Source of the DNA: Variovorax gracilis
Lineage (GTDB): Bacteria > Pseudomonadota > Gammaproteobacteria > Burkholderiales > Burkholderiaceae_C
Assembly (NCBI RefSeq): GCF_030317115.1
Contig: NZ_JASZYF010000001.1
Coordinates: 682,001 to 746,000, forward strand
Direction of reading: 5' to 3'
Length of the DNA stretch: 64,000 nucleotides
In this document: positions 9,355 to 20,188 of the stretch, piece after piece
How the letters are laid out: each line of letters opens with the position of its first letter
How positions within the stretch are numbered: the first letter of the stretch is position 1
Notes under the pieces: generated by a model
The model's input: only the letters and a program-made list of their open reading frames with translations
What the model was told of the DNA's origin: nothing
Database searches by the model: none
Program-made: the position numbers and the translations under genes

Positions 9355-9818
9355 TGCAACACGCAAACAAGGGCAGCGACGTCGCGCTCAACGGCAAGGG
9401 CCTGCGCATCGGCATCGTCCAGGCGCGGTTCAATGAAGACATCACGGACGCGCTCGCCAAGGCCTGCCTCACCGAACTCGCAGCGCTGGGCGTGGCCGAG
9501 TCCGACATCGACCACTTGAGCGTTCCCGGCGCGCTCGAGGTGCCGGTCGCGCTGCAGGCGCTGGCCGAACGCAATCGCTATCACGCACTGGTCGCGCTGG
9601 GCTGCATCATCCGCGGCGAGACCTATCACTTCGAACTCGTGGCCAACGAATCGGGCGCGAGCGTGAGCCGCTTGGCACTGGACTACCGCATTCCGATCGC
9701 CAACGCGATCCTTACCACCGAAAACCTCGAACAGGCCATCGCGCGACAGACCGACAAGGGCCGCGATGCAGCACGTGTCGCGGTCGAGATGGCGCAACTG
9801 CTCGCCACCCTTTCATGA
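9354..9818 (+). CDS. ribH: 6,7-dimethyl-8-ribityllumazine synthase
   Basis: The 154-residue lumazine synthase condenses the RibD product with dihydroxybutanone phosphate. Visible family features are the N-terminal beta strand [16 protein letters not shown], the substrate loop [11 protein letters not shown], the catalytic-histidine region [13 protein letters not shown] and the C-terminal segment [11 protein letters not shown]. The start forms a TGATG junction with the ribBA stop and the end overlaps nusB by ATGA, so translation is likely coupled along this cluster. It assembles into an icosahedral or pentameric shell in known relatives; which form applies here cannot be read from sequence. Confidence 0.96.
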   Translation: MQHANKGSDVALNGKGLRIGIVQARFNEDITDALAKACLTELAALGVAESDIDHLSVPGALEVPVALQALAERNRYHALVALGCIIRGETYHFELVANESGASVSRLALDYRIPIANAILTTENLEQAIARQTDKGRDAARVAVEMAQLLATLS

Positions 9819-10348
9819 CCGAAAACACCAAAGCACCCAACGGGAAGCCGCGCCAGTCCCGCAGCGGACTCACCAGCACGGGCGTGCGCAAGGCATCCGC
9901 CAAGTCGACGCGCAGCCGTGCGCGCGAGTTTGCCGTGCAGGCGCTCTACCAGCATCTCGTGGGCCGCAACGACGCCGAGTCGATCGACCAGTTCACACGC
10001 GATCTCGCCGGGTTCCACAAGGCCGATGCGGCGCACTACGACGCGCTGCTGCACGGCTCGATCGAGGCGGCGGACCAGCTCGACGCCTTGATCGTCCCCC
10101 TGCTCGACCGCAAGCTCGAGGAGATATCCCCGATCGAACACGCGGTGATGTGGATCGGCGTCTACGAATTCCAGAACTGCCTCGACGTGCCCTGGCGCGT
10201 GGTGCTCAACGAGTGCATCGAGCTTGCCAAGGAATTTGGCGGCACCGATGGCCACAAGTATGTGAATGCCGTGCTCAACGGTCTCGCTCCTCAGTTGCGG
10301 ACGGCGGAGGTTGAAGCGGATCGCGCCAGCGGGAAGGCGAAACCATGA
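9815..10348 (+). CDS. nusB: Transcription antitermination factor NusB
   Basis: NusB binds boxA RNA together with ribosomal protein S10 and supports rRNA antitermination. After about 33 basic, low-complexity residues the all-helical NusB domain begins at [17 protein letters not shown] and ends with [17 protein letters not shown], both family hallmarks. At 177 residues it is longer than E. coli NusB (139), owing to the N-terminal extension and a short charged tail, which is common in Comamonadaceae. Placement straight after ribH with an ATGA overlap is the widespread ribH-nusB arrangement. Confidence 0.95.
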   Translation: MTENTKAPNGKPRQSRSGLTSTGVRKASAKSTRSRAREFAVQALYQHLVGRNDAESIDQFTRDLAGFHKADAAHYDALLHGSIEAADQLDALIVPLLDRKLEEISPIEHAVMWIGVYEFQNCLDVPWRVVLNECIELAKEFGGTDGHKYVNAVLNGLAPQLRTAEVEADRASGKAKP

Positions 10349-11544
10349 GGATTTCGCAGCGCGCGGAACGCATCGAGCCGTTCTATGTCATGGAGGTCGC
10401 CAAGGCGGCTTCGAAGCTCGCACGCGAGGTCGCGCACACCGATCGGCCGATGATCTTCCTCAACATCGGCGAACCCGACTTCACCGCGCCACCGCTGGTC
10501 CAGGAAGCCGCGGCACGCGCCGTGCGCTCGGGCGCGACGCAATACACGCAGGCCACGGGCCTGGACCACCTGCGCGAACGCATCAGCGGCTGGTATGCCC
10601 AGCGCTTCGGCGTCGACGTGCCGGCACGCCGCATCGTCATCACGGCCGGCGCTTCGGCCGCATTGCAGCTCGCCTGCCTGGCGCTGATCGAGGCGGGCGA
10701 CGAGATGCTGCTGCCAGACCCCAGCTATCCGTGCAATCGCCATTTCGTGACCGCAGCCGACGGCCGCGCCGTGCTGGTCCCGACCACGGCCGCCGAGCGT
10801 TTCCAGCTCAGCGCCGCCAAGGTCGAAGCCGCATGGACCGACCGCACGCGCGGCGTGCTCCTGGCCTCGCCGTCCAACCCGACCGGCACTTCGATCGCAC
10901 CCGGTGAACTGCGGCGCATCCACGAGGTCGTGTCACGGCGCGGCGGCATCACGATGATCGACGAGATCTACCTCGGCCTGTCCTACGACGATGCCTTCGG
11001 CCAGACCGCTCTCGCCATCGACGACCAGGTCATCAGCATCAACAGCTTCAGCAAGTACTTCAACATGACCGGCTGGCGCCTGGGCTGGCTGGTGGTGCCC
11101 GACGCGCTGGTGCCGGCGGTCGAGCGGCTGGCGCAGAACCTGTTCATCTGCGCGAGCACGGTGTCGCAATACGCCGCACTCGCCTGCTTCGAAGCCGACA
11201 GCATCACCGAGTACGAACGCCGCCGCGCCGAGTTCAAGGCGCGTCGCGACTGGTTCATTCCGCAGCTCGACGCGCTCGGCCTCCGGGTCCCGGTGATGCC
11301 CGACGGCGCTTTCTACGCCTGGGCCGACTGCAGTTCCTTCGCGGAAAAGCTCGGCATCGCCGGCAGCTGGGATTTCGCCTTCGAGGCGATGAAACAGGCG
11401 CACGTCGCCGTCACGCCGGGTCGCGACTTCGGCTCGGCCGAGACCGGGCGCTTCATCCGCTTCTCGACGGCGAGTTCGATGGCGCACCTCGAAGAATCGG
11501 TCGCACGGCTGCGTGCCTGGGCAGAAGCAGCAGTTCCCGCATGA
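10345..11544 (+). CDS. PLP-dependent class I/II aminotransferase
   Basis: This 399-residue fold-type I aminotransferase belongs to the AspC-like Igamma group. It has the substrate-binding NIGEPDF loop, the PLP-stacking region [10 protein letters not shown], the SPSNPTGT motif with the PLP-contacting Asn, the DEIY motif, and the Schiff-base lysine in [18 protein letters not shown] with the downstream phosphate-binding residues. The terminal Arg that binds the substrate carboxylate lies in GRFIRFSTA. The amino-acid substrate is not predictable with confidence. It overlaps nusB and ybgC by ATGA at both ends, so it is embedded in the rib-nusB-tol run. Confidence 0.9.
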   Translation: MRISQRAERIEPFYVMEVAKAASKLAREVAHTDRPMIFLNIGEPDFTAPPLVQEAAARAVRSGATQYTQATGLDHLRERISGWYAQRFGVDVPARRIVITAGASAALQLACLALIEAGDEMLLPDPSYPCNRHFVTAADGRAVLVPTTAAERFQLSAAKVEAAWTDRTRGVLLASPSNPTGTSIAPGELRRIHEVVSRRGGITMIDEIYLGLSYDDAFGQTALAIDDQVISINSFSKYFNMTGWRLGWLVVPDALVPAVERLAQNLFICASTVSQYAALACFEADSITEYERRRAEFKARRDWFIPQLDALGLRVPVMPDGAFYAWADCSSFAEKLGIAGSWDFAFEAMKQAHVAVTPGRDFGSAETGRFIRFSTASSMAHLEESVARLRAWAEAAVPA

Positions 11545-12008
11545 GTTTTGCGCTGCCCATACGCGTCTACTGGGAAGACACCGATGCCGGAGGCATCGTG
11601 TTCTACGCCAACTATCTCAAGTTCATGGAGCGCGCCCGGACCGAGTGGCTGCGCTCGCTGGGGATTGCGCAAGGCAAGCTGCGCGAAGAGACGGGCGGCA
11701 TCTTCGTGGTCAGCGAGACGCAGCTCAAGTACCACCGCCCCGCCCGGCTCGACGACGAACTGCTCGTTACAGCCGAGCTGCGCCAGATCGGCTCCGCGTC
11801 ATTGATAATCGCGCAGCGCGTGCTATCAAAATCAGAGCAAATAACCGATAAAGGTGTTGCTGCCCCCGAAGGCAGCCTGTTGTGCGAAGGCACGATCCGC
11901 ATCGGCTGGGTCAACGCCGACACACTGCGGCCTGCGCGCATTCCTGGCCAAGTTTCGGGAACCCTCGAGCGCTACGCCGGCTCCATGTCTCAACCTCTCA
12001 AGCCATGA
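11541..12008 (+). CDS. ybgC: Tol-Pal-associated acyl-CoA thioesterase YbgC (with in-frame insert)
   Basis: YbgC is a hotdog-fold thioesterase encoded at the head of tol-pal operons. The active-site region YWEDTDAGGIVFYANYLKF is intact and is followed by ERARTEWLR. The protein is 155 residues against about 134 for the family; the excess is a 17-residue segment at residues 96-112 (bases 11826-11876) between the QRV strand and LLCEGTIR. That DNA is strikingly AT-rich (about one third GC over 11821-11855) in a gene of far higher GC. The gene overlaps the aminotransferase and tolQ by ATGA at each end. Function is probably retained, since the insert falls in a beta turn. Confidence 0.92.
   Translation: MSFALPIRVYWEDTDAGGIVFYANYLKFMERARTEWLRSLGIAQGKLREETGGIFVVSETQLKYHRPARLDDELLVTAELRQIGSASLIIAQRVLSKSEQITDKGVAAPEGSLLCEGTIRIGWVNADTLRPARIPGQVSGTLERYAGSMSQPLKP
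11797..11876 (+). repeat. AT-rich patch inserted in frame in ybgC
   Basis: This stretch contains GTGCTATCAAAATCAGAGC and neighbouring A-rich sequence inside otherwise GC-rich coding DNA, and it encodes residues absent from usual YbgC proteins. The GCTATCAAA core recalls the TTTGATAGC-containing repeats scattered in Comamonadaceae genomes; that link is from memory and the match is short. It is read through in frame. Confidence 0.45.
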
Positions 12009-12718
12009 ATCAAGACCTGTCGATCATTTCCCTGCTGCTGCACGCCAGCCTCCCGGTTCAACTCGTGGTGCTGCTGCTCATCATCGTGTCCGTTGCGAGC
12101 TGGGCAGCAATTTTCCGCAAGTATTTTTCCCTCAAGCGCACGCGCTCGCTCAACGAGGACTTCGAGCGTGATTTCTGGTCAGGCACCAGCCTGAACGAGC
12201 TGTTTTCCTCCGCGGCGCAGAATGCCAAGTTCGCGGGCCCGATGGAACGCATCTTCGCCTCCGGCATGCGCGAGTACCAGAAGCTGCGCGAGCGCCATGT
12301 GTCGGACACCGGCACGCTGCTCGACGGCGCACGCCGCGCGATGCGTGCGAGCTTCCAGCGCGAGCTCGACGCGGTCGAACAGAATCTCTCGTTCCTCGCC
12401 ACCGTTGGCTCTGTCTCGCCCTACGTCGGGCTCTTCGGCACGGTCTGGGGGATCATGCATGCCTTCACCGGCCTGGCGGCGCTGGCACAGGTCACGTTGT
12501 CGACCGTGGCGCCCGGCATCGCGGAAGCGCTGGTCGCTACAGCGATCGGCCTCTTCGCAGCCATTCCGGCCGTCGTCGCCTACAACCGCTTTGCCCGCGA
12601 GATCGACAAGATCGCCATTGCGCTCGAGACCTTCATCGAGGAGTTCTCGAACATCCTGCAGCGCAACCTGACGGCCCACGTCAACCCGACGTCCGTCACC
12701 CCGGCCACGGGCCGCTGA
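12005..12718 (+). CDS. tolQ: Tol-Pal system proton channel subunit TolQ
   Basis: TolQ, a MotA/ExbB-family inner-membrane protein, forms with TolR the proton-driven motor that energises TolA. The 237-residue product has a first membrane segment near residues 13-36 (LPVQLVVLLLIIVSVASWAAIF), a large cytoplasmic loop, and two further segments in the conserved FLATVGSVSPYVGLFGTVWGIM and ATAIGLFAAIPAVVAYN regions. The length is close to E. coli TolQ (230). The start overlaps ybgC by ATGA, and tolR follows 16 bases later with its own ribosome site. Confidence 0.96.
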   Translation: MNQDLSIISLLLHASLPVQLVVLLLIIVSVASWAAIFRKYFSLKRTRSLNEDFERDFWSGTSLNELFSSAAQNAKFAGPMERIFASGMREYQKLRERHVSDTGTLLDGARRAMRASFQRELDAVEQNLSFLATVGSVSPYVGLFGTVWGIMHAFTGLAALAQVTLSTVAPGIAEALVATAIGLFAAIPAVVAYNRFAREIDKIAIALETFIEEFSNILQRNLTAHVNPTSVTPATGR

Positions 12719-12734
12719 AGCGGAGCACCTCACC

Positions 12735-13172
<438 letters not shown>

Positions 13173-13175
13173 GGC

Positions 13176-14147
13176 ATGTCGCTCGCCGCAGACCGTCCCG
13201 AATTCGCGCCGCCGCCGCAGCGCGGTACGCCGCGCGCCGTGCTGCTGGCGCTGATCGCCCATGCGCTGCTCATTGCCGCGCTGACCTGGGGCGTGAGCTG
13301 GCGGCGAGAAGCGGAGAACGACGCGGCCGAGGCCGAGTTGTGGTCCTCGACCGTCCAGCAAGCCGCGCCGCGCGCTGTCGCTCCGCCCGTGCCGACGCCG
13401 CCGCCCCCGGTGCCGACCCCGGCGCCGCCCCCGCCTCCTCCGCCCCCGCCGCCCCAGGCAGTGAAGCCGCCCGAGCCCACGCCGGTGCCCAAGACACCCG
13501 ACATCGCACTCGAACGCGAGAAGAAGCTCAAGGAGCAGAAGGAGCGCGAGCGCGAGCTGGAGCAGCAGGCGCAGCAACAGAAGAAGCTCGAAGCGGCGAA
13601 GAAGGCCGCTCAGGAAAAGAAGGAAGCCGAGGCCAAGCAGCGCGCCGAGGACGAGGCCGAGCGCAAGAAGGCGGAGCAGCAGAAGCAGGCCGAGTTGAAG
13701 AAGCGTCAGGAGGCCGAGGCAGCCAAGCAGCAGGCGGAAGCCGCCAAGAAGAAGGAAGCCGAAGCCAAGCAGGCGGCACAAGCGGCGGCGGATCGCGCAG
13801 CCACGCTCAAACGCATGCAGGCCATGGCGGGTTCCGGTGGCGAAGGCGCGGCAGCGAAGTCATCGGGTCCCTCCGGCAGCTATGGCGGGAAGGTCGCCGC
13901 AGCCGTGCGGCCCAACGTCGTGTTCCCGGATGCGGACCTTGTCAGCGGCAATCCAGGCGCAGAGTTCGATGTTCGCCTTGCTCCCGACGGCACCATCGTC
14001 GGCACACCCGCACTTTCGAAGTCCAGCGGCCTGCCGAATTGGGACGAAGCCGCGTTGCGCGCACTTCAAAAGACCGAGAAGCTCCCGCGCGATGTCGACG
14101 GTACCGTGCCACCCCGGCTGATCGTTACGCTTCGGCCAAAGCGCTGA
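13176..14147 (+). CDS. tolA: Tol-Pal system energy-transducing protein TolA
   Basis: TolA spans from the inner membrane to Pal at the outer membrane. The 323-residue protein has an N-terminal anchor (AVLLALIAHALLIAALTWGV), a proline-rich hinge (PPPVPTPAPPPPPPPPPP, about residues 72-92), a long Lys/Glu/Ala/Gln-rich helical stalk (about residues 108-210) and a C-terminal TonB-like domain containing VRPNVVFPD and AALRALQKTEKLPRD. tolB and pal, which usually follow, are absent; the next gene points the other way. It starts 3 bases after the tolR stop. Confidence 0.94.
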   Translation: MSLAADRPEFAPPPQRGTPRAVLLALIAHALLIAALTWGVSWRREAENDAAEAELWSSTVQQAAPRAVAPPVPTPPPPVPTPAPPPPPPPPPPQAVKPPEPTPVPKTPDIALEREKKLKEQKERERELEQQAQQQKKLEAAKKAAQEKKEAEAKQRAEDEAERKKAEQQKQAELKKRQEAEAAKQQAEAAKKKEAEAKQAAQAAADRAATLKRMQAMAGSGGEGAAAKSSGPSGSYGGKVAAAVRPNVVFPDADLVSGNPGAEFDVRLAPDGTIVGTPALSKSSGLPNWDEAALRALQKTEKLPRDVDGTVPPRLIVTLRPKR

Positions 14148-14191
14148 GAATCGCAGGCGGCCTCTCGAGTCTGCTCGACGATTCCGGCAAG

Positions 14192-14725
14192 TCAGGCCGA
14201 GCGCTTCCAGAACCTGGCGACCAGCGCATGCGCAGCAACCGCCGCCAGTCCTCCAAGCGCCATGCCGGCCGCGATGTCCAATGGAAAGTGCACGCCGACC
14301 ACCACCCGGGCGACCCCCACGAGGACGGCAAGCACGAGCAGCGCGAACCCGACGGCCCTGCAACTCGCTGCCAGCAGGAATGAAAACGCCAGCGCCGCGT
14401 ACACAGTGGCGTGGCTGCTCGGGAAAGACGGTCCAAAACTGGGATCGAGATGCTGGTAGCCCAGACCGTGTTCGACGGGTCTTGGGCGATCCCAGATCTC
14501 CCCGATGAGTTCGCAGGCCAGGCTGCCCAGCGCGATAGCCAACAGGGCAGCCAGCGTCGGCCTGAGTAGCTGCTGCCTCCAGCGATGAAGTGCCAGCCCG
14601 GCGAGAAGCAGCAGCAACAGCCAGTGCGCATGGACCGCCATGAAATGGCCCGCGTCCACCACCCAGGCGTGCGCGCCCGCATCCGCGTTCAACAGCAGGA
14701 ACAGTTTCTGGTCCGCTGCAATCAT
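14192..14725 (-). CDS. PAP2-family membrane phosphatase
   Basis: This 177-residue integral membrane protein carries the three PAP2 signature motifs: the RPRP segment at residues 80-83, PSSH at 102-105 and the R-x5-H-x3-D motif (RVVVGVHFPLD, ending near residue 150). Five or six hydrophobic segments surround them. Relatives dephosphorylate undecaprenyl diphosphate or phosphatidylglycerol phosphate in the inner membrane, and undecaprenyl-diphosphatase (PgpB/YbjG-like) is the likelier role at this small size. It lies 12 bases downstream of dnaE on the same strand and converges with tolA, with only 44 bases between. Confidence 0.85.
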   Translation of the reverse strand: MIAADQKLFLLLNADAGAHAWVVDAGHFMAVHAHWLLLLLLAGLALHRWRQQLLRPTLAALLAIALGSLACELIGEIWDRPRPVEHGLGYQHLDPSFGPSFPSSHATVYAALAFSFLLAASCRAVGFALLVLAVLVGVARVVVGVHFPLDIAAGMALGGLAAVAAHALVARFWKRSA

Positions 14726-14737
14726 GGCCAGGGCGCC

Positions 14738-17700
14738 TTAGTCGTAGACGATCGCGGCCTTCCCCGCATCGGCTTGTGCCATCCAGCTCGCCAGCGCCGC
14801 ATCGGTCGGGAAGAATCTCGCGCGTTCGCCCAGTTGCAGTTCGACCTGCGCGCCGCTGCGGGCGATCGAAAGACGCACGCCCAGCCCCTGCTGCAGTTCA
14901 CCGTGCTCGCTCTGCTCGGTGCGCGGCGGAAAGTCCTTCACCATCCTCGCAATGTCCGGCGCCTTGCCGTTGACCGCCACGCGCAGGAACTTGCCGAAGC
15001 GACAGCGCGCCGCAGCCAGGTCCCACACCTGCTGGACCTGGAAGCGCGCCTCGAAACCGCCGCGGCCGGGCTGCAGGCGCCCGCTCACGATCACCAGTTC
15101 ATCGTCCTTCAATACGTTGCGATTGGCGTTGAAGAGCGCCTCGTCGGCGGTCGCATCGATCGCGCCGGATTTGTCGTCGAGCTTGAAGATGGCGAGCCGG
15201 CCACGCTGGCCGTTGATCACGCGGAAGTCGCTCACGATGCCCGCGATCACCTGCTGTTCACGCGTGTCCATCAGGTCGTCGATCTCTCGCTTGCAGAAGC
15301 GCCGCACCTCGTGCGCGACCTCGTCGAACAGGTGGCCCGACAGGTAGAAGCCGACCGCTGTCTTCTCGTAAGTCAGGCGCTCCTTCACGCCCCAGGGCGT
15401 GGCGTCGACCAGTTCGGGTTCCTGCGTGGCGGAACCGTGCTCGCAGTCGCCGAAGATGTCGACCTGCGCGGCATTGGCCTCGGTCGCGACGGCGAACTCG
15501 TAGGCGCGATCGACCGAGGCGATCAGCGACGCGCGGTTCTGCTGAAGCGAATCGAAGGCGCCGGCCTTGATCAGCGCCTCGACGGTGCGCTTGTTGATGC
15601 GCTGCCGGTCCACGCGCACGCAGAAGTCGAACAGGCTCTTGAACGGACCGTCCGCCTCGCGCGCCCGGACGACCGCCTCGACGGCGAGTTGCCCCGTGCC
15701 CTTGACCGCACCGAGCCCGTAGCGGATGACCTTGTCGGTGACCGGCTCGAAACGATAGTTGCCGCGGTTCACGTCCGGCGGCTCGAAGGTGATGCCGAAG
15801 TTCTTCTGCGCATCTTCGAACAGCACCTTGAGCTTGTCGGTGTCGTCCATTTCCACGGTCATGTTCGCGCAGAAGAACTCGGCCGTGTAGTGCACCTTGA
15901 GCCAGCCGGTGTGATAGGCCAGCAGCGAGTACGCGGCCGCGTGCGACTTGTTGAAGCCGTAGCCCGCGAACTTCTCCATCAAGTCGAAGATCTCGTCGGC
16001 CTTCTTCTGGTCGATGTCGTTCTTGGCGGCACCCTTGCGGAAGATCTCGCGGTGCTCGGCCATCTCCTCGGCCTTCTTCTTGCCCATCGCGCGACGCAGC
16101 AGGTCGGCGCCGCCGAGCGAGTAGCCGCCCAGGATCTGCGCCGTCTGCATCACCTGCTCCTGGTAGACCATGATCCCGTAGGTCTCGGAGAGCATGTCGG
16201 CCACCAACGGGTGCGGATACTCCACCGTCTCCCGTCCGTGCTTGCGCGCGACGAAACTGGGGATCAGGTCCATCGGACCCGGGCGATACAGCGCGTTCAG
16301 CGCAATCAGGTCTTCCAGCCGCGTCGGCCGCGCGTCCTTCAACATGCCCTGCATGCCGCGCGATTCGAACTGGAACACGGCCTCGGTCTTGCCCTCGGAG
16401 AACAGCTTGTAGGTCGGCACGTCGTCGAGCCGGATGTTCTCGTAGGCGAAGTTCTCCTGCCCCTTGTGGCGCTGGACGATGAACTCCTTCGCGATCTCCA
16501 GGATCGTGAGCGTCGCCAGGCCCAGAAAGTCGAACTTCACCAGGCCGACGGCTTCGACGTCGTCCTTGTCGTACTGGCTCACGGCCGAGTCGCTGCCCGG
16601 CTGCTGGTAGAGCGGGCAGAAGTCGGTGAGCTTGCCCGGCGCGATCAGCACGCCGCCGGCGTGCATGCCGATGTTGCGGGTCATGCCTTCGAGCTTCTGC
16701 GCGAGCTCGACCAGCATGCGGACTTCTTCTTCCTTCTCGATACGGCCCGCAAGCTGCGGCTCCATCTCGATGGCGTAGTTGTTCTTGTCGTTGTCGGGCT
16801 TGGGTGACGGCGGATACTGGATCGTCACCGGCTGGCCCGGCTTGTTCGGTATGAGCTTGCTGATGCCGTCGCAGAACATGTAGCTCATGTCCAGCACCCG
16901 GCCCACGTCGCGGATGGCGGCACGCGCGGCCATCGTTCCGAAAGTGGCGATCTGGCTTACGGCGTCGCGGCCGTACTTGTCCTTGACATAGTCGATCACC
17001 CGGTCCCGGTTGCCCTGGCAGAAGTCGATGTCGAAGTCGGGCATCGAGACACGCTCGGGGTTCAGGAACCGTTCGAACAGCAGCTTGTATTCGAGCGGAT
17101 CGAGGTCGGTGATCTTGAGCGCGTACGCCACCAGCGAGCCCGCCCCCGAGCCCCGGCCCGGCCCCACCGGGCAGCCGTTCTTCTTGGCCCAGTTGATGAA
17201 GTCGCCCACGATCAGGAAGTAGCCCGGGAACCCCATCTTGAGGATGGTGTTGATCTCGAACTCCAGGCGCTCCACGTAGCGCGGGCGCTCGGCGTCGCGC
17301 TTCGCGACGTCGGGGTACAGGTGCGCGAGACGCTCTTCCAGCCCCTCGAACGAGGCGAGGCGGAAATAGTCCGCGATCGGCATGTTGTTGGGCGTCGGGA
17401 AGTTCGGCAGCTGCGGCTTGCCGAGCACGAGCGTGAGATTGCAGCGCTTGGCGATCTCGACCGTGTTGGCGATCGCGCTCGGCACGTCGGCGAAGAGCTT
17501 CGTCATCTCGGCGGATGACTTGAAATACTGCTCGCGCGTGAACTTGCGGACGCGGCGCGGATTGCCGAGGATTTCGCCTTCGGAGATGCAGACGCGCGCC
17601 TCGTGCGCCTCGTAGTCGTCGGCAGTGGCGAACTGCACCGGATGCGTCGCGACCACCGGCAGCTTGAGACGGGCGGCCAGTTGCACCGCGGCCACGACGT

Positions 17701-18238
17701 GGGGCTCGTCTTCGGGACGCCCGGCGCGCTGCAATTCGATGTAGAAGCGGTGCGGGAAGAGCCCCGCCAGTTGCAGCGCGATCTCGGCAGCGCGCTCGGC
17801 CTGGCCTTGCAGCAACGGCGCCCCGAGCGGCCCGGCCTGCGCGCCCGACAGCGCGATCAGCCCGCCCTGGAGTTCTTCCAGCCAGGCCAGCTTGCAGGCT
17901 GCTTGCGCCTGCCCGCGGCCCACGTTCTGCGTCCAGGCACGCGCGAGCAGCTCCGAAAGGTGAAGGTAGCCTTCCTTGTTCTGCACCAGCAGGACAATGC
18001 GCGTCAGCGCCCCCGGCTCCGCCCCCAGCCCCTCGACGAAGACCTCCGCGCCCAGCACCGGCTTGACGCCCTTGCCGCGCGCTTCCTTGTAGAACTTGAC
18101 GGCGCCGAAGAGGTTGTTGAGATCGGTGATCGCCAGCGAAGGCTGGCCGTCGGCCGCGGCGGCCTTGACGACTTCATCGATGCGATTGGTGCCGTCGACG
18201 ACGGAAAACTCGGTGTGCAGGCGCAGGTGAACGAACAT
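14738..18238 (-). CDS. dnaE: DNA polymerase III subunit alpha
   Basis: This is the replicative polymerase catalytic subunit, 1166 residues, matching E. coli DnaE (1160). The N-terminal PHP domain begins at [15 protein letters not shown]. The polymerase active site [10 protein letters not shown] places Asp401 and Asp403 at the same numbering as the E. coli catalytic pair. The finger region [14 protein letters not shown], the [17 protein letters not shown] element and the C-terminal OB/tau-binding part ([16 protein letters not shown]) are all present. It is divergent from trhO across 80 bases and is followed by the PAP2 gene. A long antisense open frame across this gene is a codon-bias shadow. 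Confidence 0.97.
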   Translation of the reverse strand: MFVHLRLHTEFSVVDGTNRIDEVVKAAAADGQPSLAITDLNNLFGAVKFYKEARGKGVKPVLGAEVFVEGLGAEPGALTRIVLLVQNKEGYLHLSELLARAWTQNVGRGQAQAACKLAWLEELQGGLIALSGAQAGPLGAPLLQGQAERAAEIALQLAGLFPHRFYIELQRAGRPEDEPHVVAAVQLAARLKLPVVATHPVQFATADDYEAHEARVCISEGEILGNPRRVRKFTREQYFKSSAEMTKLFADVPSAIANTVEIAKRCNLTLVLGKPQLPNFPTPNNMPIADYFRLASFEGLEERLAHLYPDVAKRDAERPRYVERLEFEINTILKMGFPGYFLIVGDFINWAKKNGCPVGPGRGSGAGSLVAYALKITDLDPLEYKLLFERFLNPERVSMPDFDIDFCQGNRDRVIDYVKDKYGRDAVSQIATFGTMAARAAIRDVGRVLDMSYMFCDGISKLIPNKPGQPVTIQYPPSPKPDNDKNNYAIEMEPQLAGRIEKEEEVRMLVELAQKLEGMTRNIGMHAGGVLIAPGKLTDFCPLYQQPGSDSAVSQYDKDDVEAVGLVKFDFLGLATLTILEIAKEFIVQRHKGQENFAYENIRLDDVPTYKLFSEGKTEAVFQFESRGMQGMLKDARPTRLEDLIALNALYRPGPMDLIPSFVARKHGRETVEYPHPLVADMLSETYGIMVYQEQVMQTAQILGGYSLGGADLLRRAMGKKKAEEMAEHREIFRKGAAKNDIDQKKADEIFDLMEKFAGYGFNKSHAAAYSLLAYHTGWLKVHYTAEFFCANMTVEMDDTDKLKVLFEDAQKNFGITFEPPDVNRGNYRFEPVTDKVIRYGLGAVKGTGQLAVEAVVRAREADGPFKSLFDFCVRVDRQRINKRTVEALIKAGAFDSLQQNRASLIASVDRAYEFAVATEANAAQVDIFGDCEHGSATQEPELVDATPWGVKERLTYEKTAVGFYLSGHLFDEVAHEVRRFCKREIDDLMDTREQQVIAGIVSDFRVINGQRGRLAIFKLDDKSGAIDATADEALFNANRNVLKDDELVIVSGRLQPGRGGFEARFQVQQVWDLAAARCRFGKFLRVAVNGKAPDIARMVKDFPPRTEQSEHGELQQGLGVRLSIARSGAQVELQLGERARFFPTDAALASWMAQADAGKAAIVYD

Positions 18239-18318
18239 CCTTGCATTGTAGGAAGCGGTGCCTCCACGATGTGATGTGGCTCTCCCTAGCTTGCGCGCCC
18301 CACCTACAATCCCGCCCC

Positions 18319-19104
18319 GTGCAAGAGATTCTGAATATCGCGGCTTACAAGTTCGTCCCGATCGACGACGCCGCCGAACTGCGTGAAGCGCTGCGCGCGC
18401 AAACCCATGCGCTCGCGCTCAAGGGCACGATCCTGATCGCGCCGGAAGGCATCAATCTGTTCCTGGCTGGCACGGTGGATTCCGTGCGCGCGTTCCTGGC
18501 ATCGCTGCGCGCGGACGCGCGTTTCAGCGACCTGGAGGCCAAGGAAAGCTGGTCCGCCACGCAGCCCTTTCGCCGCATGCTCGTGAAGCTCAAGCGCGAG
18601 ATCATCCGCATGGATCATCCCGCCATCCAGCCGGCCGCCGGCCGCGCGCCGGGCGTGGATGCGACGACGCTCAAACGGTGGCTCGACCAGGGCCACGACG
18701 ATGCCGGCAAGCCGGTCGCGCTGCTCGACACGCGCAACGCCTTCGAGGTCGACTACGGCACGTTCGAAGGCGCCATCGACTGGCGCATCCACAAGTTCAC
18801 CGAGTTTCCCAAAGCCCTGCAGAAACACCGTGACGACCTCGCAGGCAAGACCGTGGTCAGCTTCTGCACCGGTGGCATCCGCTGCGAAAAGGCAGCGATC
18901 CTGATGCGGGAAGTCGGCGTGGACGATGTGCTGCAGCTCGAAGGCGGCATCCTCAAGTATTTCGAGGACGTGGGCGGTGCGCACTATCAGGGCGAGTGCT
19001 TCGTGTTCGATGGCCGCGAATCGCTGTCGCCGGACCTGAAGGCGCGTGCCAGCGGCGTGAGCGCCCGGGCCGCCGAGGACCCGGACATCCTGATCAAGCG
19101 TTGA
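18319..19104 (+). CDS. trhO: tRNA U34 hydroxylase TrhO (rhodanese-like)
   Basis: TrhO (YceA) is the oxygen-dependent enzyme that makes 5-hydroxyuridine at tRNA position 34. The 261-residue protein has the N-terminal acylphosphatase-like domain ([16 protein letters not shown]) and a rhodanese domain with [13 protein letters not shown] and the active-site loop [11 protein letters not shown], with Cys183 as the catalytic cysteine. The start is a GTG, since the in-frame upstream codons contain no plausible site and the family begins at this point. E. coli YceA is longer (350) because of a C-terminal extension that many betaproteobacterial members lack. It diverges from dnaE and converges with the pirin gene at 3 bases. 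Confidence 0.9.
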   Translation: MQEILNIAAYKFVPIDDAAELREALRAQTHALALKGTILIAPEGINLFLAGTVDSVRAFLASLRADARFSDLEAKESWSATQPFRRMLVKLKREIIRMDHPAIQPAAGRAPGVDATTLKRWLDQGHDDAGKPVALLDTRNAFEVDYGTFEGAIDWRIHKFTEFPKALQKHRDDLAGKTVVSFCTGGIRCEKAAILMREVGVDDVLQLEGGILKYFEDVGGAHYQGECFVFDGRESLSPDLKARASGVSARAAEDPDILIKR

Positions 19105-19107
19105 ATC

Positions 19108-20025
19108 TCAAACCGGTGTGGTGCCCGAGTCTGCCGCCGACTGGACCTGGAAGGGATGACCCGGCAGCGGGATGAATTCCGTCTCGCCCGGCACGTGGCC
19201 CATGCGTTGAGCGGACCAGTCGGCGCCGGCTTCCAGGATGCGCTCGCGCCGGCTCGAAACGAAATTCCAGGTGATGAAGCGTGGACCGTCGAGCGGCTCG
19301 CCGCCGATCACCACGACGCGGACCGCCGCCCCTTGCGCCGTCAGCACGCCGCCCTCGCCGTCCGGCAACATCGCCATGGTGTACTGCGCCACGGGCTCAC
19401 CGTCGAGCGACACACCGCCATCGACGGGGTAGATCGCCAGCTCCGGTGCCAACGCGGGAAGCTCGAAGCGAGCGCCTGCCGGCAAGGCGAGGTCGAGATA
19501 GACCGTCTTCGAGAAAGTCGTTACCGGGGAGCGCGCGCCGAAAGCCTCGCCCACCAACACGCGAACTTGCACGCCCTGCACCTCCAGCGACGGGATGTCC
19601 GCGGCAGCCGTGTGCGCAAAGCTGGGCTCGGTCTCCTCGTGAGCCTGCGGCAAGGCGGCCCAGAGTTGCAGGCCATGGTTCACGTAAGTCGCGTCGAGCA
19701 GGCGCTCGGGCTTGCGCTCAGAATGCACGATGCCCCGCCCTGCAGTCATCCAGTTGATCGCGCCGGGACGGATTTCCTGCACGCTGCCGAGGCTGTCGCG
19801 ATGCATCATCGCGCCCTCGAAAAGGTAGGTCACGGTCGCGAGGCCGATATGCGGATGGGGCCGCACGTCGTGCTCCGAGCCGGGCTGCTCGGTCGCCGGC
19901 CCGAAGTGGTCGAAGAACACGAAGGGCCCCACCGAACGCCGCTTCGCTGCCGGCAGCAGGCGCCGGACCTTGAAGCCTCCGCCCAGGTCCTTGTCATGCG
20001 GTTGCAGCAGCAGTGATGCGGTCAT
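19108..20025 (-). CDS. Pirin family protein
   Basis: This 305-residue bicupin has the pirin N-domain metal motif RPHPHIGLATVTY followed by AGRGIVHSE, giving the His-His-His-Glu iron site typical of pirins with quercetinase activity. The C-terminal pirin_C domain begins near TTFSKTVYLDLALPAG. I place the start at the ATG at 20025, which has a GGGA ribosome site, rather than the TTG four codons upstream. Substrate is unknown. The gene converges with trhO, and a copy of a dispersed hairpin repeat lies just upstream. Confidence 0.9.
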   Translation of the reverse strand: MTASLLLQPHDKDLGGGFKVRRLLPAAKRRSVGPFVFFDHFGPATEQPGSEHDVRPHPHIGLATVTYLFEGAMMHRDSLGSVQEIRPGAINWMTAGRGIVHSERKPERLLDATYVNHGLQLWAALPQAHEETEPSFAHTAAADIPSLEVQGVQVRVLVGEAFGARSPVTTFSKTVYLDLALPAGARFELPALAPELAIYPVDGGVSLDGEPVAQYTMAMLPDGEGGVLTAQGAAVRVVVIGGEPLDGPRFITWNFVSSRRERILEAGADWSAQRMGHVPGETEFIPLPGHPFQVQSAADSGTTPV

Positions 20026-20100
20026 CGTGGTTCCCAACAGAAAGTTGCGTCCAGTACTTTAGCCGCGCCGCATCGACCGTCACGGCCTGCCCCGGAAATC

Positions 20101-20183
20101 CCACGGAACCGGCCAGGCCGGGTCGCAGGGGTTGCGCCCCGAAAGGGGGCGTCAGAGCGACACGAAGAGGGCGAGGCTGGGAG
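20101..20183 (+). repeat. Dispersed hairpin repeat, copy A
   Basis: This copy contains GGAACCGGC, a short gap, GCCGGG, then a strong hairpin CGCCCC-GAAAG-GGGGCG and a tail with GCGACACGAAG and AGGGCGAGG. The same blocks in the same order recur at 45771-45850, and in shorter form at 44701-44767 and, inverted, at 32345-32420. It lies between the pirin start and the stop of the flavodoxin gene and may act as a transcript end or mRNA stabiliser. Confidence 0.75.
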
Positions 20184-20188
20184 AGAAC

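Noticed and set aside
14585..16807. 740-codon plus-strand open frame
   Set aside because: It lies antisense to dnaE and reflects GC-rich codon bias; the sense protein is unambiguous.
18244..18310. TACAAT motifs as promoters for dnaE or trhO
   Set aside because: Both lie only about 6 to 9 bases from the start codons, and neither has a good -35 at 17 bases.
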